Below are positions 8,951 through 16,981 of a stretch of DNA of 64,000 nucleotides, in pieces. Positions within the stretch are counted from its first letter, which is position 1. The number at the start of each line of letters is the position of its first letter. Position numbers and translations under genes: made by a program. The notes under the pieces were generated by a model. That model was given only the letters and a program-made list of their open reading frames with translations. It did no database searches and was not told where the DNA came from. Origin of the DNA: Bog-473 sp963804055 (lineage in GTDB: Bacteria; Actinomycetota; Acidimicrobiia; Acidimicrobiales; RAAP-2); contig CAWDOU010000005.1 of NCBI GenBank assembly GCA_963804055.1, positions 620,001 to 684,000 of the forward strand, in the 5' to 3' direction.

Positions 8951-10332
8951 GCGAGGTGATTCGTACGAACTCGAAACAGGTGCATTTGGCGGCACACTTC
9001 CCCGGGGTCAACAACACGACGGTCTGGAGTGACCCTGTCGCCGGTAGCCACATTGATTTTTCATCCTTCGTCAAGCTCGCCCAGACCGCCGAGCGGGCGA
9101 AGCTCGACTTCTTCTTCCTCGCCGAGGGTCTGAGATTGCGCGAGCAGCGTGGTCGCATCCACGATCTTGACGTCGTCGGCCGGCCGGATACCTTCACAGT
9201 TCTCGCCGCCCTTGCCGCAGTGACCGACCGTATCGGCCTGTCTGGCACGATCAATTCCACCTTCAACGAGCCATTCGAGGTTGCGCGTCAGTTCGCCTCG
9301 CTCGATCATCTCTCGGCTGGGCGGGCAGCTTGGAACGTCGTGACCTCGTGGGATGCCTTTACGGGAGAGAACTTCCGCCGCGGCGGATTCCTTCCCGAGG
9401 AGGATCGTTATAACAGGGCGCGGGAATTCCTCCAGACTGCGCGCGAGTTGTGGGATAGCTGGGACGAAGACGGCGTCGTCGCCGATCCCGCCACGGGGAA
9501 ATTCCTGCGTGACTCGTCACAGGGGGCGTTCGAACATCATGGACCGCAGTTCGACATTTCGGGGCGTTTCAGCGTGCCACGCTCCCCTCAGGGTCATCCG
9601 GTCATCTTCCAGGCGGGCGATTCTGAAGCCGGCCGTGAATTCGCGGCTGCCGATGCCGATTGCATTTTCAGCCGACACGGCAAACTCGATTCGGGTCAGG
9701 CGTTCTACCGTGACGTCAAGAAACGGCTTGCTGCCTACGGGCGCTCACCGGGCGATCTGAAGATCCTCCCTGCTGCGACCTTCGTGCTCGGAGAGACTCC
9801 GTCGGATGCAGCAGAACGAGCCGACCACATTCGGCATCAGCAGGTCAGCGGTCCAACGGCCATCCTGTTCCTCGAGCAGGTGTGGAACCGCGATCTCTCC
9901 TCCTACGACCCCGATGGTCCTCTGCCTGAGGTGGAGCCTGATCTGGAGGCGCCCAGTATCTCGAAAGGGCGTGCTGCGGCCGTACGAGACAAAGCGCAGA
10001 CCGCCGCAGAGTGGCGTGCGCTGGCGGAGGCCAAGAAGCTTTCCATCCGGGAGTTGATCATCGAAGTGACCGGTAGGCCCTCGTTTGTGGGCACGCCCTC
10101 TGAAGTCGCCTCACAGATCATTCATGCGGTGGATGAGGAGGCGGCAGACGGGTTCATTCTGGTGCCTCACGTGACTCCGGGCGGGCTCGACGAATTCGCG
10201 GACACCGTGGTGCCGTTGCTGCAAGAGGCTGGCCGCTTTCGCCACGACTACGAAGGCCCAACGCTCCGTGATCACCTTGGATTGGGACCTGCCCGGAACT
10301 CCCGGAGGGCCTCTGCAGGAGTGTCGGCATGA
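8947..10332 (+). CDS. LLM-class monooxygenase, NtaA/SnaA/DszA family
   Basis: 461 residues, the usual size of the NtaA/SnaA/DszA/SoxA group. It begins with NSKQVHLAAHFPGVNNTTVW and contains LSAGRAAWNVVTSWDAFTGENF and RSPQGHPVIFQAGDSEAGREFA, segments shared by this group. These enzymes oxidise nitrilotriacetate, pristinamycin IIB or dibenzothiophene sulfone with FMNH2 from a partner reductase. The start overlaps the preceding stop (ATGA), so it belongs to the same operon. DszA-like desulfurisation is attractive here but not proven. Confidence 0.87.
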   Translation: MSEVIRTNSKQVHLAAHFPGVNNTTVWSDPVAGSHIDFSSFVKLAQTAERAKLDFFFLAEGLRLREQRGRIHDLDVVGRPDTFTVLAALAAVTDRIGLSGTINSTFNEPFEVARQFASLDHLSAGRAAWNVVTSWDAFTGENFRRGGFLPEEDRYNRAREFLQTARELWDSWDEDGVVADPATGKFLRDSSQGAFEHHGPQFDISGRFSVPRSPQGHPVIFQAGDSEAGREFAAADADCIFSRHGKLDSGQAFYRDVKKRLAAYGRSPGDLKILPAATFVLGETPSDAAERADHIRHQQVSGPTAILFLEQVWNRDLSSYDPDGPLPEVEPDLEAPSISKGRAAAVRDKAQTAAEWRALAEAKKLSIRELIIEVTGRPSFVGTPSEVASQIIHAVDEEAADGFILVPHVTPGGLDEFADTVVPLLQEAGRFRHDYEGPTLRDHLGLGPARNSRRASAGVSA

Positions 10333-11489
10333 CTGCGGTGCGCGTCCCACTCGGGATCCTCGACCTGGTGCCGATCGTGTCCGGGTCAGGCCCGAACCAG
10401 GCGTTGTGCAATGCACTCGACCTCGTACAGGTGGCCGAACAGCTTGGATACCAACGCTATTGGTTCGCTGAGCACCACCTCAATCCCGGCGTGGCCGGGT
10501 CGGCACCCGCACTGCTCATCGCCATGGCGGGAGCCCAGACAGAGCACATCCGCCTCGGTTCGGGCGGTGTGCAAAGCGGGCACCGGACGGCCCTCTCCGT
10601 CGTGGAGGAATTCGGTCTTCTAGACGCCATGTATCCGGGCCGTGTCGACCTCGGAATTGGCCGATCCGGAGGTCGTGCCTTCTTCAGGGACAAGTTGGCA
10701 CGGGTCGAGAACGGCGGAAGTAACACACGGGACGGAGAAAAGGCTCCACCACGGGATCGCCATACCGAGAATGGGCTGTTGATTCCGGCTGCGCCGTCGC
10801 TCCGGCACCTGGCTTCCGCCCCCCGGATCACCCTGACCGCTGAGATGTTGCAACAGCAGGACGCGAAGTCGCCAGAGTATGAAGAACTGGTGGAGGACAT
10901 CCTGGGACTGGTGGATGGCTCCTATCGTTCGAAGGACGGACTGGATCCGCGCCCCGTACCCGGAGCGGGTGCGCAGGTCGAGCCATGGATACTCGGCTCG
11001 AGTCCCGGCGAGAGCGCAGCGGTGGCCGGCCGTCTGGGTCTTCGGTTCGCAGCCAGCTATCACATCAGCCCCGCAAGTGCTCTCAGCGCGGCGCGTGCCT
11101 ACCGGGAGGCGTTCGTTCCTTCCATCTCGCTGGAACGGCCCTACGTGGCAGTCTCCGCCGACGTCGTCGTGGCGCCGGACGACGAGACAGCGCGGCACCT
11201 GGCTGCCGGATATGCGCACTGGGTGCGCAGCATCCGTTGTGGCGAGGGTGCGATCCCGTTTCCGGCTCCGGAGGAAGCTGCTCGCCACGAATGGACCTCC
11301 GAGGACGAAGCGCTGGTGCACGATCGCGTGGCGAGCCAATTTGTCGGCTCGCCGGCGACTGTGGTCCAAGGTCTCGAACGTCTCCAGGAAGCAGCGCAAG
11401 CGGACGAGATCATCGTGACGACCATTGTGCACAGCCATTTCGACCGGGTGCGGTCCTTCGCCCTTCTGGCCCATGAATGGAACTCGTAG
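10329..11489 (+). CDS. LLM-class flavin-dependent oxidoreductase, MsnO8 type
   Basis: 386 residues, starting by ATGA overlap with the previous gene. LGILDLVPIVSGSGPNQAL, YWFAEHHLNPGVAGSAPALL, RLGSGGVQSGHRTALSVVEEF and PGRVDLGIGRSGG are hallmarks of the MsnO8/YhbW subgroup of luciferase-like proteins. It is somewhat longer than the related gene at 32502 because of extra sequence near residues 120-190. Substrate unknown. Last clear gene of the five-gene run; after its stop the same frame stays open for 40 more codons (see findings). Confidence 0.85.
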   Translation: MTAVRVPLGILDLVPIVSGSGPNQALCNALDLVQVAEQLGYQRYWFAEHHLNPGVAGSAPALLIAMAGAQTEHIRLGSGGVQSGHRTALSVVEEFGLLDAMYPGRVDLGIGRSGGRAFFRDKLARVENGGSNTRDGEKAPPRDRHTENGLLIPAAPSLRHLASAPRITLTAEMLQQQDAKSPEYEELVEDILGLVDGSYRSKDGLDPRPVPGAGAQVEPWILGSSPGESAAVAGRLGLRFAASYHISPASALSAARAYREAFVPSISLERPYVAVSADVVVAPDDETARHLAAGYAHWVRSIRCGEGAIPFPAPEEAARHEWTSEDEALVHDRVASQFVGSPATVVQGLERLQEAAQADEIIVTTIVHSHFDRVRSFALLAHEWNS

Positions 11490-11643
11490 GCTCTTGCGCT
11501 GGATCTCACCGACGCGGAGTCACGGTTGCCGGCGGAGGAACTTCGCCGATATGTGCGATTGGCAGCTGGTGGTCGCGCGGTGGCGCGGCCTCTTGCAGCA
11601 GTCCCAGGCTGACGTAACGCGGGTTCGGATTGGTGGCGCCAAC

Positions 11644-12306
11644 TTACCCCGGCGTCGTGATTGGCGCTTTCCGGTGGCTCTTCTCGGCGAAGATGTCGTG
11701 CAACGTCAGTGAGAGTACTGCGTCTCCCTCGGGACTCGAGAGATCGAGCCCAAGCGTGCGAGAGAGCTGTTCGTAGAACAACGGGACCGCGGTCACCATC
11801 GAAGCGACGAGTGCAGCAAGAGCGTTCTTCTGTGCTTCGGATCGCTCGGAGTCCAGATCACAGAGTGGCGCCAGCCTGCGCGCTGTCATCACGACGAGTT
11901 CATCGAATATGGGAGCGGCCGTTGGAGATCGGTCCACAAGGGAGCGCGCGGCATAGCGCCACAGTGGGTTTGCGCTCTGCAACGATGCATCGGCTGCTCT
12001 CGGAACATCTAGGAACAAGGTGTTCAGGCGACGGAGTACTCGGAAGACGTAGTCATCGCACGCGGCGCGGAGATCGATCTTCGACCCAAAGTGATGCCGA
12101 AGCATTCCGTGCGAGACGCCGGCCGAACGTGCGATGGCGCGGATCGTGGCGCGGTCGTAGCCCTCTTGGGCGAAGTGCTTGAGAGCGGCGTCCCGGATCC
12201 GAACGCGAGCCGTGAGGTCGTTCCCGGCCTCTGGGCCTTCGTCGAAATCATTGCCGGGCGCAATCCCACCACTCGTCGTGGACTGATTCCTGAGGTTGTC
12301 AGTCAT
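11644..12306 (-). CDS. TetR-family transcriptional regulator
   Basis: 220 residues. The N-terminal HTH is typical (RIRDAALKHFAQEGYDRAT, then IRAIARSAGVSHGMLRHHFG). The rest is the helical ligand domain. Converges with the monooxygenase operon. Its upstream side holds TAGT-N5-ACTA (12310-12322) next to the ATG, a possible self-operator, and no ribosome site. The effector and targets are not known; control of the neighbouring monooxygenases is plausible. The 265 bp between 12307 and 12571 contain no gene that I can support. Confidence 0.87.
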   Translation of the reverse strand: MTDNLRNQSTTSGGIAPGNDFDEGPEAGNDLTARVRIRDAALKHFAQEGYDRATIRAIARSAGVSHGMLRHHFGSKIDLRAACDDYVFRVLRRLNTLFLDVPRAADASLQSANPLWRYAARSLVDRSPTAAPIFDELVVMTARRLAPLCDLDSERSEAQKNALAALVASMVTAVPLFYEQLSRTLGLDLSSPEGDAVLSLTLHDIFAEKSHRKAPITTPG

Positions 12307-12571
12307 GTTTAGTCAAATACTAGTGAAACCCCCGTGCGTCGCCAAGCCTGTGGCTCTCTTCGGCCGGCTAAGTGCCGCAAAAGAATCTCTTCGACGAACT
12401 GCTCAAGACCCCGGGAGGGGAGAGGCCACCGCGCCGGACAAGGAGCGAGACGGATGGGACGAGCTTGGTTGACTGACCCGCTCGTCCCGCGGGTCGTCGT
12501 GAGTCCGATGACAGGACCATCGACGGTCGAGGGGTCGCTACCGATGACTCCGGGGATGTTTGATGGCCCTC

Positions 12572-13030
12572 TCAGGATGGATGAGGGGAACGCGACCTTG
12601 AAGACGTGGCACAAGTGGCAACGATTTCGCTCCGGAGGGCTGCACCAGCCAACTCCGATTTTCCGGGAACGGTGACGTAGTAGATGTCGCTGGGCTGGGG
12701 AACGGCTCCGGTATTCGTCGTGACCACGAGTCGCTTGCGGTTTGTCGAGATGAACACCGTTGCCGGAATCCCGACGGTCAGGTTTCCGGCGGAGTGTGCG
12801 GTCTGGCTCGTCTCTCGTCTCCGGCCCCTCGGCAAAGGATGCCGACTCGCATACCTTCCCGCGTCCTTGACGGGGGGACACTCGATCGCCTTACGAGGCG
12901 GCTCCGCATGTGGCGACGGTTGCGCTGCGCCTGCTCTGTCGCCCCCTGGAGTGGGTTCCAACTGCATTGCGCCGGCCATGACCAGGAGAGCGGCAAACCC
13001 AAGGACGACGTGCCTTCCCTTGGGTCCCAC
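12572..13030 (-). CDS. Small secreted protein of unknown function
   Basis: 152 residues from a GTG. The N-terminus is a signal peptide (VVLGFAALLVMAGAM). After a proline-rich linker the second half (NLTVGIPATVFISTNRKRLV, then TTNTGAVPQPSDIYYVTV) has the alternating pattern of a small beta-sheet domain. I do not recognise a family. Overlapping open frames on either strand look like shadows. It points away from the 13355-31746 locus, so the two share the intergenic region 13031-13354. Confidence 0.55.
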   Translation of the reverse strand: MGPKGRHVVLGFAALLVMAGAMQLEPTPGGDRAGAAQPSPHAEPPRKAIECPPVKDAGRYASRHPLPRGRRRETSQTAHSAGNLTVGIPATVFISTNRKRLVVTTNTGAVPQPSDIYYVTVPGKSELAGAALRSEIVATCATSSRSRSPHPS

Positions 13031-13186
13031 ACCAAGACACCTCGGCAGACCACAGAGCGCACCTGAGCGGGGCCCGGAATCGAGGTGACCCGTCAGTGCG
13101 CTCCCGCAAAGAATCCCTGGTCACAGCGACAGGGCCATGGACGTTCGATACCCGGGCGTGGTCTAGGGACACCCCGAAATGCCTGT

Positions 13187-13214
13187 TTGACAAGCCTCGT
13201 TGCTTATCTATAGG
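13187..13214 (+). promoter_or_regulatory. Promoter-like -35/-10 pair
   Basis: TTGACA at 13187-13192 and TATAGG at 13209-13214, spacer 16 bp, about 140 nt before the first gene of the locus. The -35 is a perfect match to the sigma70-type consensus, the -10 is weak. Confidence 0.45.
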
Positions 13215-13232
13215 TTGTCGCTAAATCCGATC

Positions 13233-13251
13233 GAGTAAGTCGGGTTTACTC
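13233..13251. promoter_or_regulatory. Palindrome GAGTAA-N7-TTACTC
   Basis: Perfect 6-bp arms just downstream of the predicted transcription start, where a repressor would block the promoter at 13187-13214. The binding protein is unknown. Confidence 0.35.
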
Positions 13252-13263
13252 AACCTTGGTGGC

Positions 13264-13276
13264 TGATTGCCAATCA
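13264..13276. promoter_or_regulatory. Palindrome TGATTG-C-CAATCA
   Basis: Perfect 6-bp arms around one base in the leader of the 13355 gene. Could be an operator or a small hairpin; function inferred only from position. Confidence 0.3.
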
Positions 13277-13354
13277 CCGGGGGTGCGTTGAACGGAGGAG
13301 AAGCAATCAGATGACAACTACCCAGGGCAGGAAGACGGATGAAAGGGAGGACCA

Positions 13355-14560
13355 GTGAAGAAGAGCCATTTGCTCAAATTGGCTGTGATCGGGTCTGCGG
13401 CGGTCGTGTTGCCGGTCATCGGGGCGGGCCAGGCATTTGCCGACTATGCCCCGCAACCCAATGACATCGTCGGGGTCGGTGGTGACACACCGCAGTACGC
13501 CGTCGACCTGCTCATAAACGGGGACACCAGTGGCCACCTCGGCTTCGATGAGGCCACCGGCGTCAACCGGGTCGCCTACTTCGACGCCAACGGCGACGCC
13601 AACGGCCGTCAGGCCTACACGAGCAACGTCACGACCGGCGTCGCCTCGACCCTGCTGAATCCCACGGTCGTCCTGAGAGCCGGGGACAACCCCGTCCAGC
13701 GGCCACAGAGCAGTGGGGCAGCGCTCAGCGCCCTGGAAGCCGACAAGCCGCCCACGGACCCCAATTCGGACACGATCAACTTCGTTGCGAGCGCCACGGC
13801 ACCAGCAGCTGGAAACGGGGTCCCCGGGGGCCTGGACTACGTGAAGTTCGGGACGGACACCATCCAGATCGCGGTGAGCTCTGCGAGCACGAACGCCCCT
13901 GCCGGGCTCTCGCCGCTCGAGCTCGCCAACATCTATGACGGCACCTGGACCACGTGGGGTCAGGTTGCGGCCGCCGGCGGTCCAGCGTCGGGTGACACGA
14001 TCTACGCGGAAATACCGACGAGTACGTCGTCGATCTATTCCAAGTTCGTCGCCGCCCTGGTCGCCGTGGATCCCTCGTTCAGCGTTGACGCCGCGTTTGT
14101 TCACACGGTCGAGCAGAATGACCCGTCCACGATCACCGGTGCACCGATTCCGGCCGACGCAATCGCGCCGTTCTCGTCCGCACGGCTCAATCTGTGGAAC
14201 GACGGGTACTTCTTCAGCCCAGCGACCGTCTTTCCAGGTGCGAGCTCCCCGCTGTCGGCCAATGTGAAGCTTCTCTCCGGGACGGCAGCTGACAGCTCGG
14301 CCTCTCTGAGCGTGGCGATCACCGACTACTTCGTCTTCAGGGCGAATGACGCCGCGCTGTCTGGCTCGACCCACCCGTACGAGCCCGGTGGCACGTTGAA
14401 CTGGGTGCAGACCCTCTTCTACAACTCGGCGTGGACCCCCGGATCGACGTCGGTGCCAGCACCGTGGATCGACACATCGACAGGTCAGGCACTCATCGCC
14501 GCCTCGGGTGTGACCCCGATCGCCAACCCGAACGCAACGTTTACGGCGGTTGGCAGCTAG
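13355..14560 (+). CDS. Secreted PstS-like substrate-binding protein
   Basis: 401 residues; GTG start with AAGGGAGG upstream. Signal peptide (LLKLAVIGSAAVVLPVIGAG, then QAFA). The mature protein begins DIVGVGGDTPQYAVDLL, as in PstS-type binding proteins, and LSPLELANIYDGTWTTWG corresponds to the conserved 'la.IF.G.i..W' hinge segment. The canonical phosphate-binding RSDGSGTT loop is not visible; the corresponding stretch reads PTSTSSIYSKFV. So it has the fold of a phosphate-binding protein but its ligand is uncertain. First gene of the locus, 157 bp before the WxL-like gene. Confidence 0.78.
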   Translation: MKKSHLLKLAVIGSAAVVLPVIGAGQAFADYAPQPNDIVGVGGDTPQYAVDLLINGDTSGHLGFDEATGVNRVAYFDANGDANGRQAYTSNVTTGVASTLLNPTVVLRAGDNPVQRPQSSGAALSALEADKPPTDPNSDTINFVASATAPAAGNGVPGGLDYVKFGTDTIQIAVSSASTNAPAGLSPLELANIYDGTWTTWGQVAAAGGPASGDTIYAEIPTSTSSIYSKFVAALVAVDPSFSVDAAFVHTVEQNDPSTITGAPIPADAIAPFSSARLNLWNDGYFFSPATVFPGASSPLSANVKLLSGTAADSSASLSVAITDYFVFRANDAALSGSTHPYEPGGTLNWVQTLFYNSAWTPGSTSVPAPWIDTSTGQALIAASGVTPIANPNATFTAVGS

Positions 14561-14717
14561 CCACGAAGCTTGGTAGTTGTCAGGCCGGAGCACCGGGCTG
14601 GGTGGGCTTCACGAAAGGGGCACCTCCCAGTCCGGGCCCGGCAAGTCCCATGACGTGCGCACCCACCCGCTGGGCGGCTGCGCGATCCCAATCACAAGAC
14701 AGAAAGCAGAATACCAA

Positions 14718-16568
14718 ATGAGGAAGCTTTTTAAAGCGCTGACCACGGTGGCCGCGACCGCCCTGGCTGGCGGAACCCTCGTCGCAGGGTTCGCAAGTAC
14801 GGCGGACGCCGCCACCGTTCCGCCGTGGGAGGTTGTCCAGGCACCGGCGACGAACCCAGCCGTGTTCCCGAACGAGGCGGGTGGCCTGACGTTCTACAAC
14901 TCGTCAGGGCAGGTGATCACCGGCGGGAACATCACCGACAATCCGATCGCCGCCTACATCCAGGGGAACACGGCCCTGCAGCCGGCTCCGACGCTGGTGG
15001 ATCTGAACGGGTACGACCCGACCACCAGCGGCGCGCCCGTTCCTGCCCCCGGGAACTGGAGCGGAGTGGGACTCGGGAGTTCGAATCTTCCGAGCTCAGC
15101 TCCCGGCGCGCTGGGTTCCTCGACGCTCCCGGTGTACACGGGTCAGAACTTGACCTTGTCCCAGCTGACCGAAACCTTGCCCAACACCGATACCTCGACG
15201 ACAGACGGCTATGCCGGTATCTACGTGCTTCGGCTCTTTACCTTCCAGCACACCGACGGCGGTACGTCGACGACGTACGACTCGGCAGACATTTCAGTCA
15301 ACTCGAGCACGGGCGCATGGACGCTTGTCTACGCCCCTCAGGCTGCGACAACGACGACGCTCGAAACGCCGACTCCCGCCAGCCCGCAGACTGCTGGCAC
15401 GTCAGTCACGTTGACCGCCAACGTGACTGACGCCAGTGCGCCGGGCACGGTCCAGTTCGAGAGCAACGGCGCACCCGTTGGGAGCCCGCAGCCGGTGACC
15501 AACGGAACGGCCACGCTCGTGACCACGGCCTTGCCGTCCGGCACCGATTCGCTCACTGCGGTCTACACGCCCACGACGGGCGCGGCGTTCACCGGATCGA
15601 CCAGCACCAACCCGGTCTCGTACGTGGTCAACGCGCCTCCGGCTCACCCCACCAGCACGGCGCTCAACTTCACCTCGCCGGCCAATCAGGGTGCACCCGA
15701 TTCGGTGTCGGCCACCGTGACCGACACGTCCACCTCGTCGCCGCTCACTTCGGGGGCAGGATCGATCGCTGTCTACGACTTCGGATCGACCAATCCCGGT
15801 AGTCCGGTAACGAGCTTTAGCGGCGCCAGCCTTTTGGGTACGGCGCAGCTGGGGAGCGGAGGGACGGCGACGCTGTCGCCAGCCCCCAGCTTCACCAGCT
15901 CCGGTACGCACTACCTGGTGGCGCAGTTCACACCGGCGAATCCGGCCGGGGTGCTTCCGACATATACAGGCTCGGTCTCGTCCGCTGATCCATTGACGGT
16001 CAATCCGAATCTGCTGACGGGTAATCAAGACATTGAAGCGGGTATCCCGACCGGAACTCTGTTGCTGACAACGCCGTACAACGCGGGCAACCCGTTCAAC
16101 CTTGGGACGGCCATCCTCGATCCGACGAGCTCGTTCTTCATCGCCTCGGGTAGCTATGGCACGGCGGCGGGGAACGGAACCCAGGATCCGGTGACGATCA
16201 CCGACACCCGCGCGGGGGATCTGGGGTGGACGGCTTCGGCATCGGTGACCAACTTCGTCTCCACGACGAACAGCGGTGACACCATCAATGCCCAAAATCT
16301 CTCGTTCACCGGCGTGGTCCCGTCGTACATCGGCGGCGATGCCCTTCAGGCTGGCAGTGTGACCGTCGACCAACTGACGAGCGGCCACGTGTACGCGGCG
16401 GGCGCGTCTGGGAGCGACGGGTTGGCCGGGAGCGGCAAGCCGTTCGCTTCAGCGGCGGTGGGCGACAGCGTTGGATCGGTCAATGTCGACGGGACACTCA
16501 CGTTGAAGGCCCCGACATCGACGCCGGCAGGTCTGTACGCAGCAACCTTGACATTCACCGTCGCCTGA
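14718..16568 (+). CDS. Secreted surface protein with Ig-like repeats and WxL-like C-terminal domain
   Basis: 616 residues. Signal peptide at 1-35 (ends ADAATVPPWE). Residues about 35-215 are a module shared with the proteins at 18085 and 19086 (GGLTFYNSSGQVITGGNITD). Residues 215-430 hold two Ig-like domains (VTLTANVTDASAPGTVQFES; SVSATVTDTSTSSPL). Residues 430-616 resemble a WxL domain: FNLGTAILDP, then DPVTITDTRAGDLGWTASA, and a C-terminal strand PAGLYAATLTFTVA. The WxL tripeptides are degenerate (WTA; TFTV), so I call it WxL-like. In Firmicutes WxL domains attach proteins non-covalently to the wall with a DUF916 partner; a DUF916 gene follows here. The same frame is open upstream to 14577, but the signal peptide fixes the start. 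Confidence 0.75.
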   Translation: MRKLFKALTTVAATALAGGTLVAGFASTADAATVPPWEVVQAPATNPAVFPNEAGGLTFYNSSGQVITGGNITDNPIAAYIQGNTALQPAPTLVDLNGYDPTTSGAPVPAPGNWSGVGLGSSNLPSSAPGALGSSTLPVYTGQNLTLSQLTETLPNTDTSTTDGYAGIYVLRLFTFQHTDGGTSTTYDSADISVNSSTGAWTLVYAPQAATTTTLETPTPASPQTAGTSVTLTANVTDASAPGTVQFESNGAPVGSPQPVTNGTATLVTTALPSGTDSLTAVYTPTTGAAFTGSTSTNPVSYVVNAPPAHPTSTALNFTSPANQGAPDSVSATVTDTSTSSPLTSGAGSIAVYDFGSTNPGSPVTSFSGASLLGTAQLGSGGTATLSPAPSFTSSGTHYLVAQFTPANPAGVLPTYTGSVSSADPLTVNPNLLTGNQDIEAGIPTGTLLLTTPYNAGNPFNLGTAILDPTSSFFIASGSYGTAAGNGTQDPVTITDTRAGDLGWTASASVTNFVSTTNSGDTINAQNLSFTGVVPSYIGGDALQAGSVTVDQLTSGHVYAAGASGSDGLAGSGKPFASAAVGDSVGSVNVDGTLTLKAPTSTPAGLYAATLTFTVA

Positions 16569-16593
16569 TAGGGCGAGTCGCAGTCGGTAATAA

Positions 16594-16625
16594 CCGGGGG
16601 GAGGGCGTCTGTGCCCTCCCCCCGG
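16594..16625 (+). terminator. Strong hairpin terminator
   Basis: A perfect 13-bp GC stem (16594-16606 with 16613-16625) and a 6-nt loop, 25 nt after the stop of the WxL-like gene. There is no U-tract, as is usual in high-GC actinobacteria. Confidence 0.7.
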
Positions 16626-16966
16626 TCTGCGTCTGGGGTCAGGACACAGCCTTCCCCGACCGTGGTCGACTCACCGCGACCGGGCACCGACGGGCGCCCA
16701 TATGCGCTCGACAGGGGCAGCCGGGCGACGCGTCGAAGTCAAGCCGGGCCCGGCAACGGCCGTGCGCCCGGCAACGTCTGTGACTTCCAGGTGGAGGGTG
16801 CGCCCGACTGAGCGGTGCCCGTGACGGTTCTGCAGATGGGGGTGGGTCGGCCCTGGCGCCGCCTGGCTCCTCTGAGCTGGGATTCTCGGTCTCCCGCCTG
16901 GTGGGGGGGTCCTAAATCTCAGAATTACCAGTGAACCCCCGATTGCAGGTTCATTCATAAACCAGA

Positions 16967-16972
16967 TAGCTT
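16967..16972 (+). promoter_or_regulatory. -10 element for a leaderless DUF916 transcript
   Basis: TAGCTT ends 9 nt before the ATG at 16982, and there is no ribosome site. It would start transcription at or next to the start codon of the long 16982-31746 operon. Confidence 0.45.
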
Positions 16973-16981
16973 TAGTCATCT

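Larger units (their letters stand above)
13031..13354. other. Intergenic region upstream of the surface/Pst locus
   Basis: 324 bp without a gene. It contains a promoter-like pair (13187-13214) and two short palindromes (13233-13251 and 13264-13276), described separately. I looked for 11-bp GTTCAC repeats of the PHO-box type here and saw none. Confidence 0.6.
16569..16981. other. Intergenic region with terminator and promoter
   Basis: 413 bp without a supported gene. It holds a strong hairpin (16594-16625) near the left end and a -10-like element (16967-16972) at the right end, which splits the locus into two transcription units. The middle is GC-rich and featureless to me. GTGAAC (16931) and GTTCAT (16949) occur once each in opposite orientation and do not make a PHO box. 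Confidence 0.6.

Noticed and set aside
12309..12881. 190-codon minus-strand open frame
   Set aside because: Overlaps the more protein-like secreted gene at 12572-13030 in another frame and has an Arg/Pro-rich composition typical of a shadow frame.
14598..14630. Terminator or riboswitch in the gap before the WxL-like gene
   Set aside because: CTGGGTGG and CCTCCCAG pair imperfectly with a 17-nt loop. Too weak to call, and no conserved aptamer features are visible.
16931..16954. PHO box before the DUF916 gene
   Set aside because: Single GTGAAC and GTTCAT sequences occur in opposite orientation and not at 11-bp steps.
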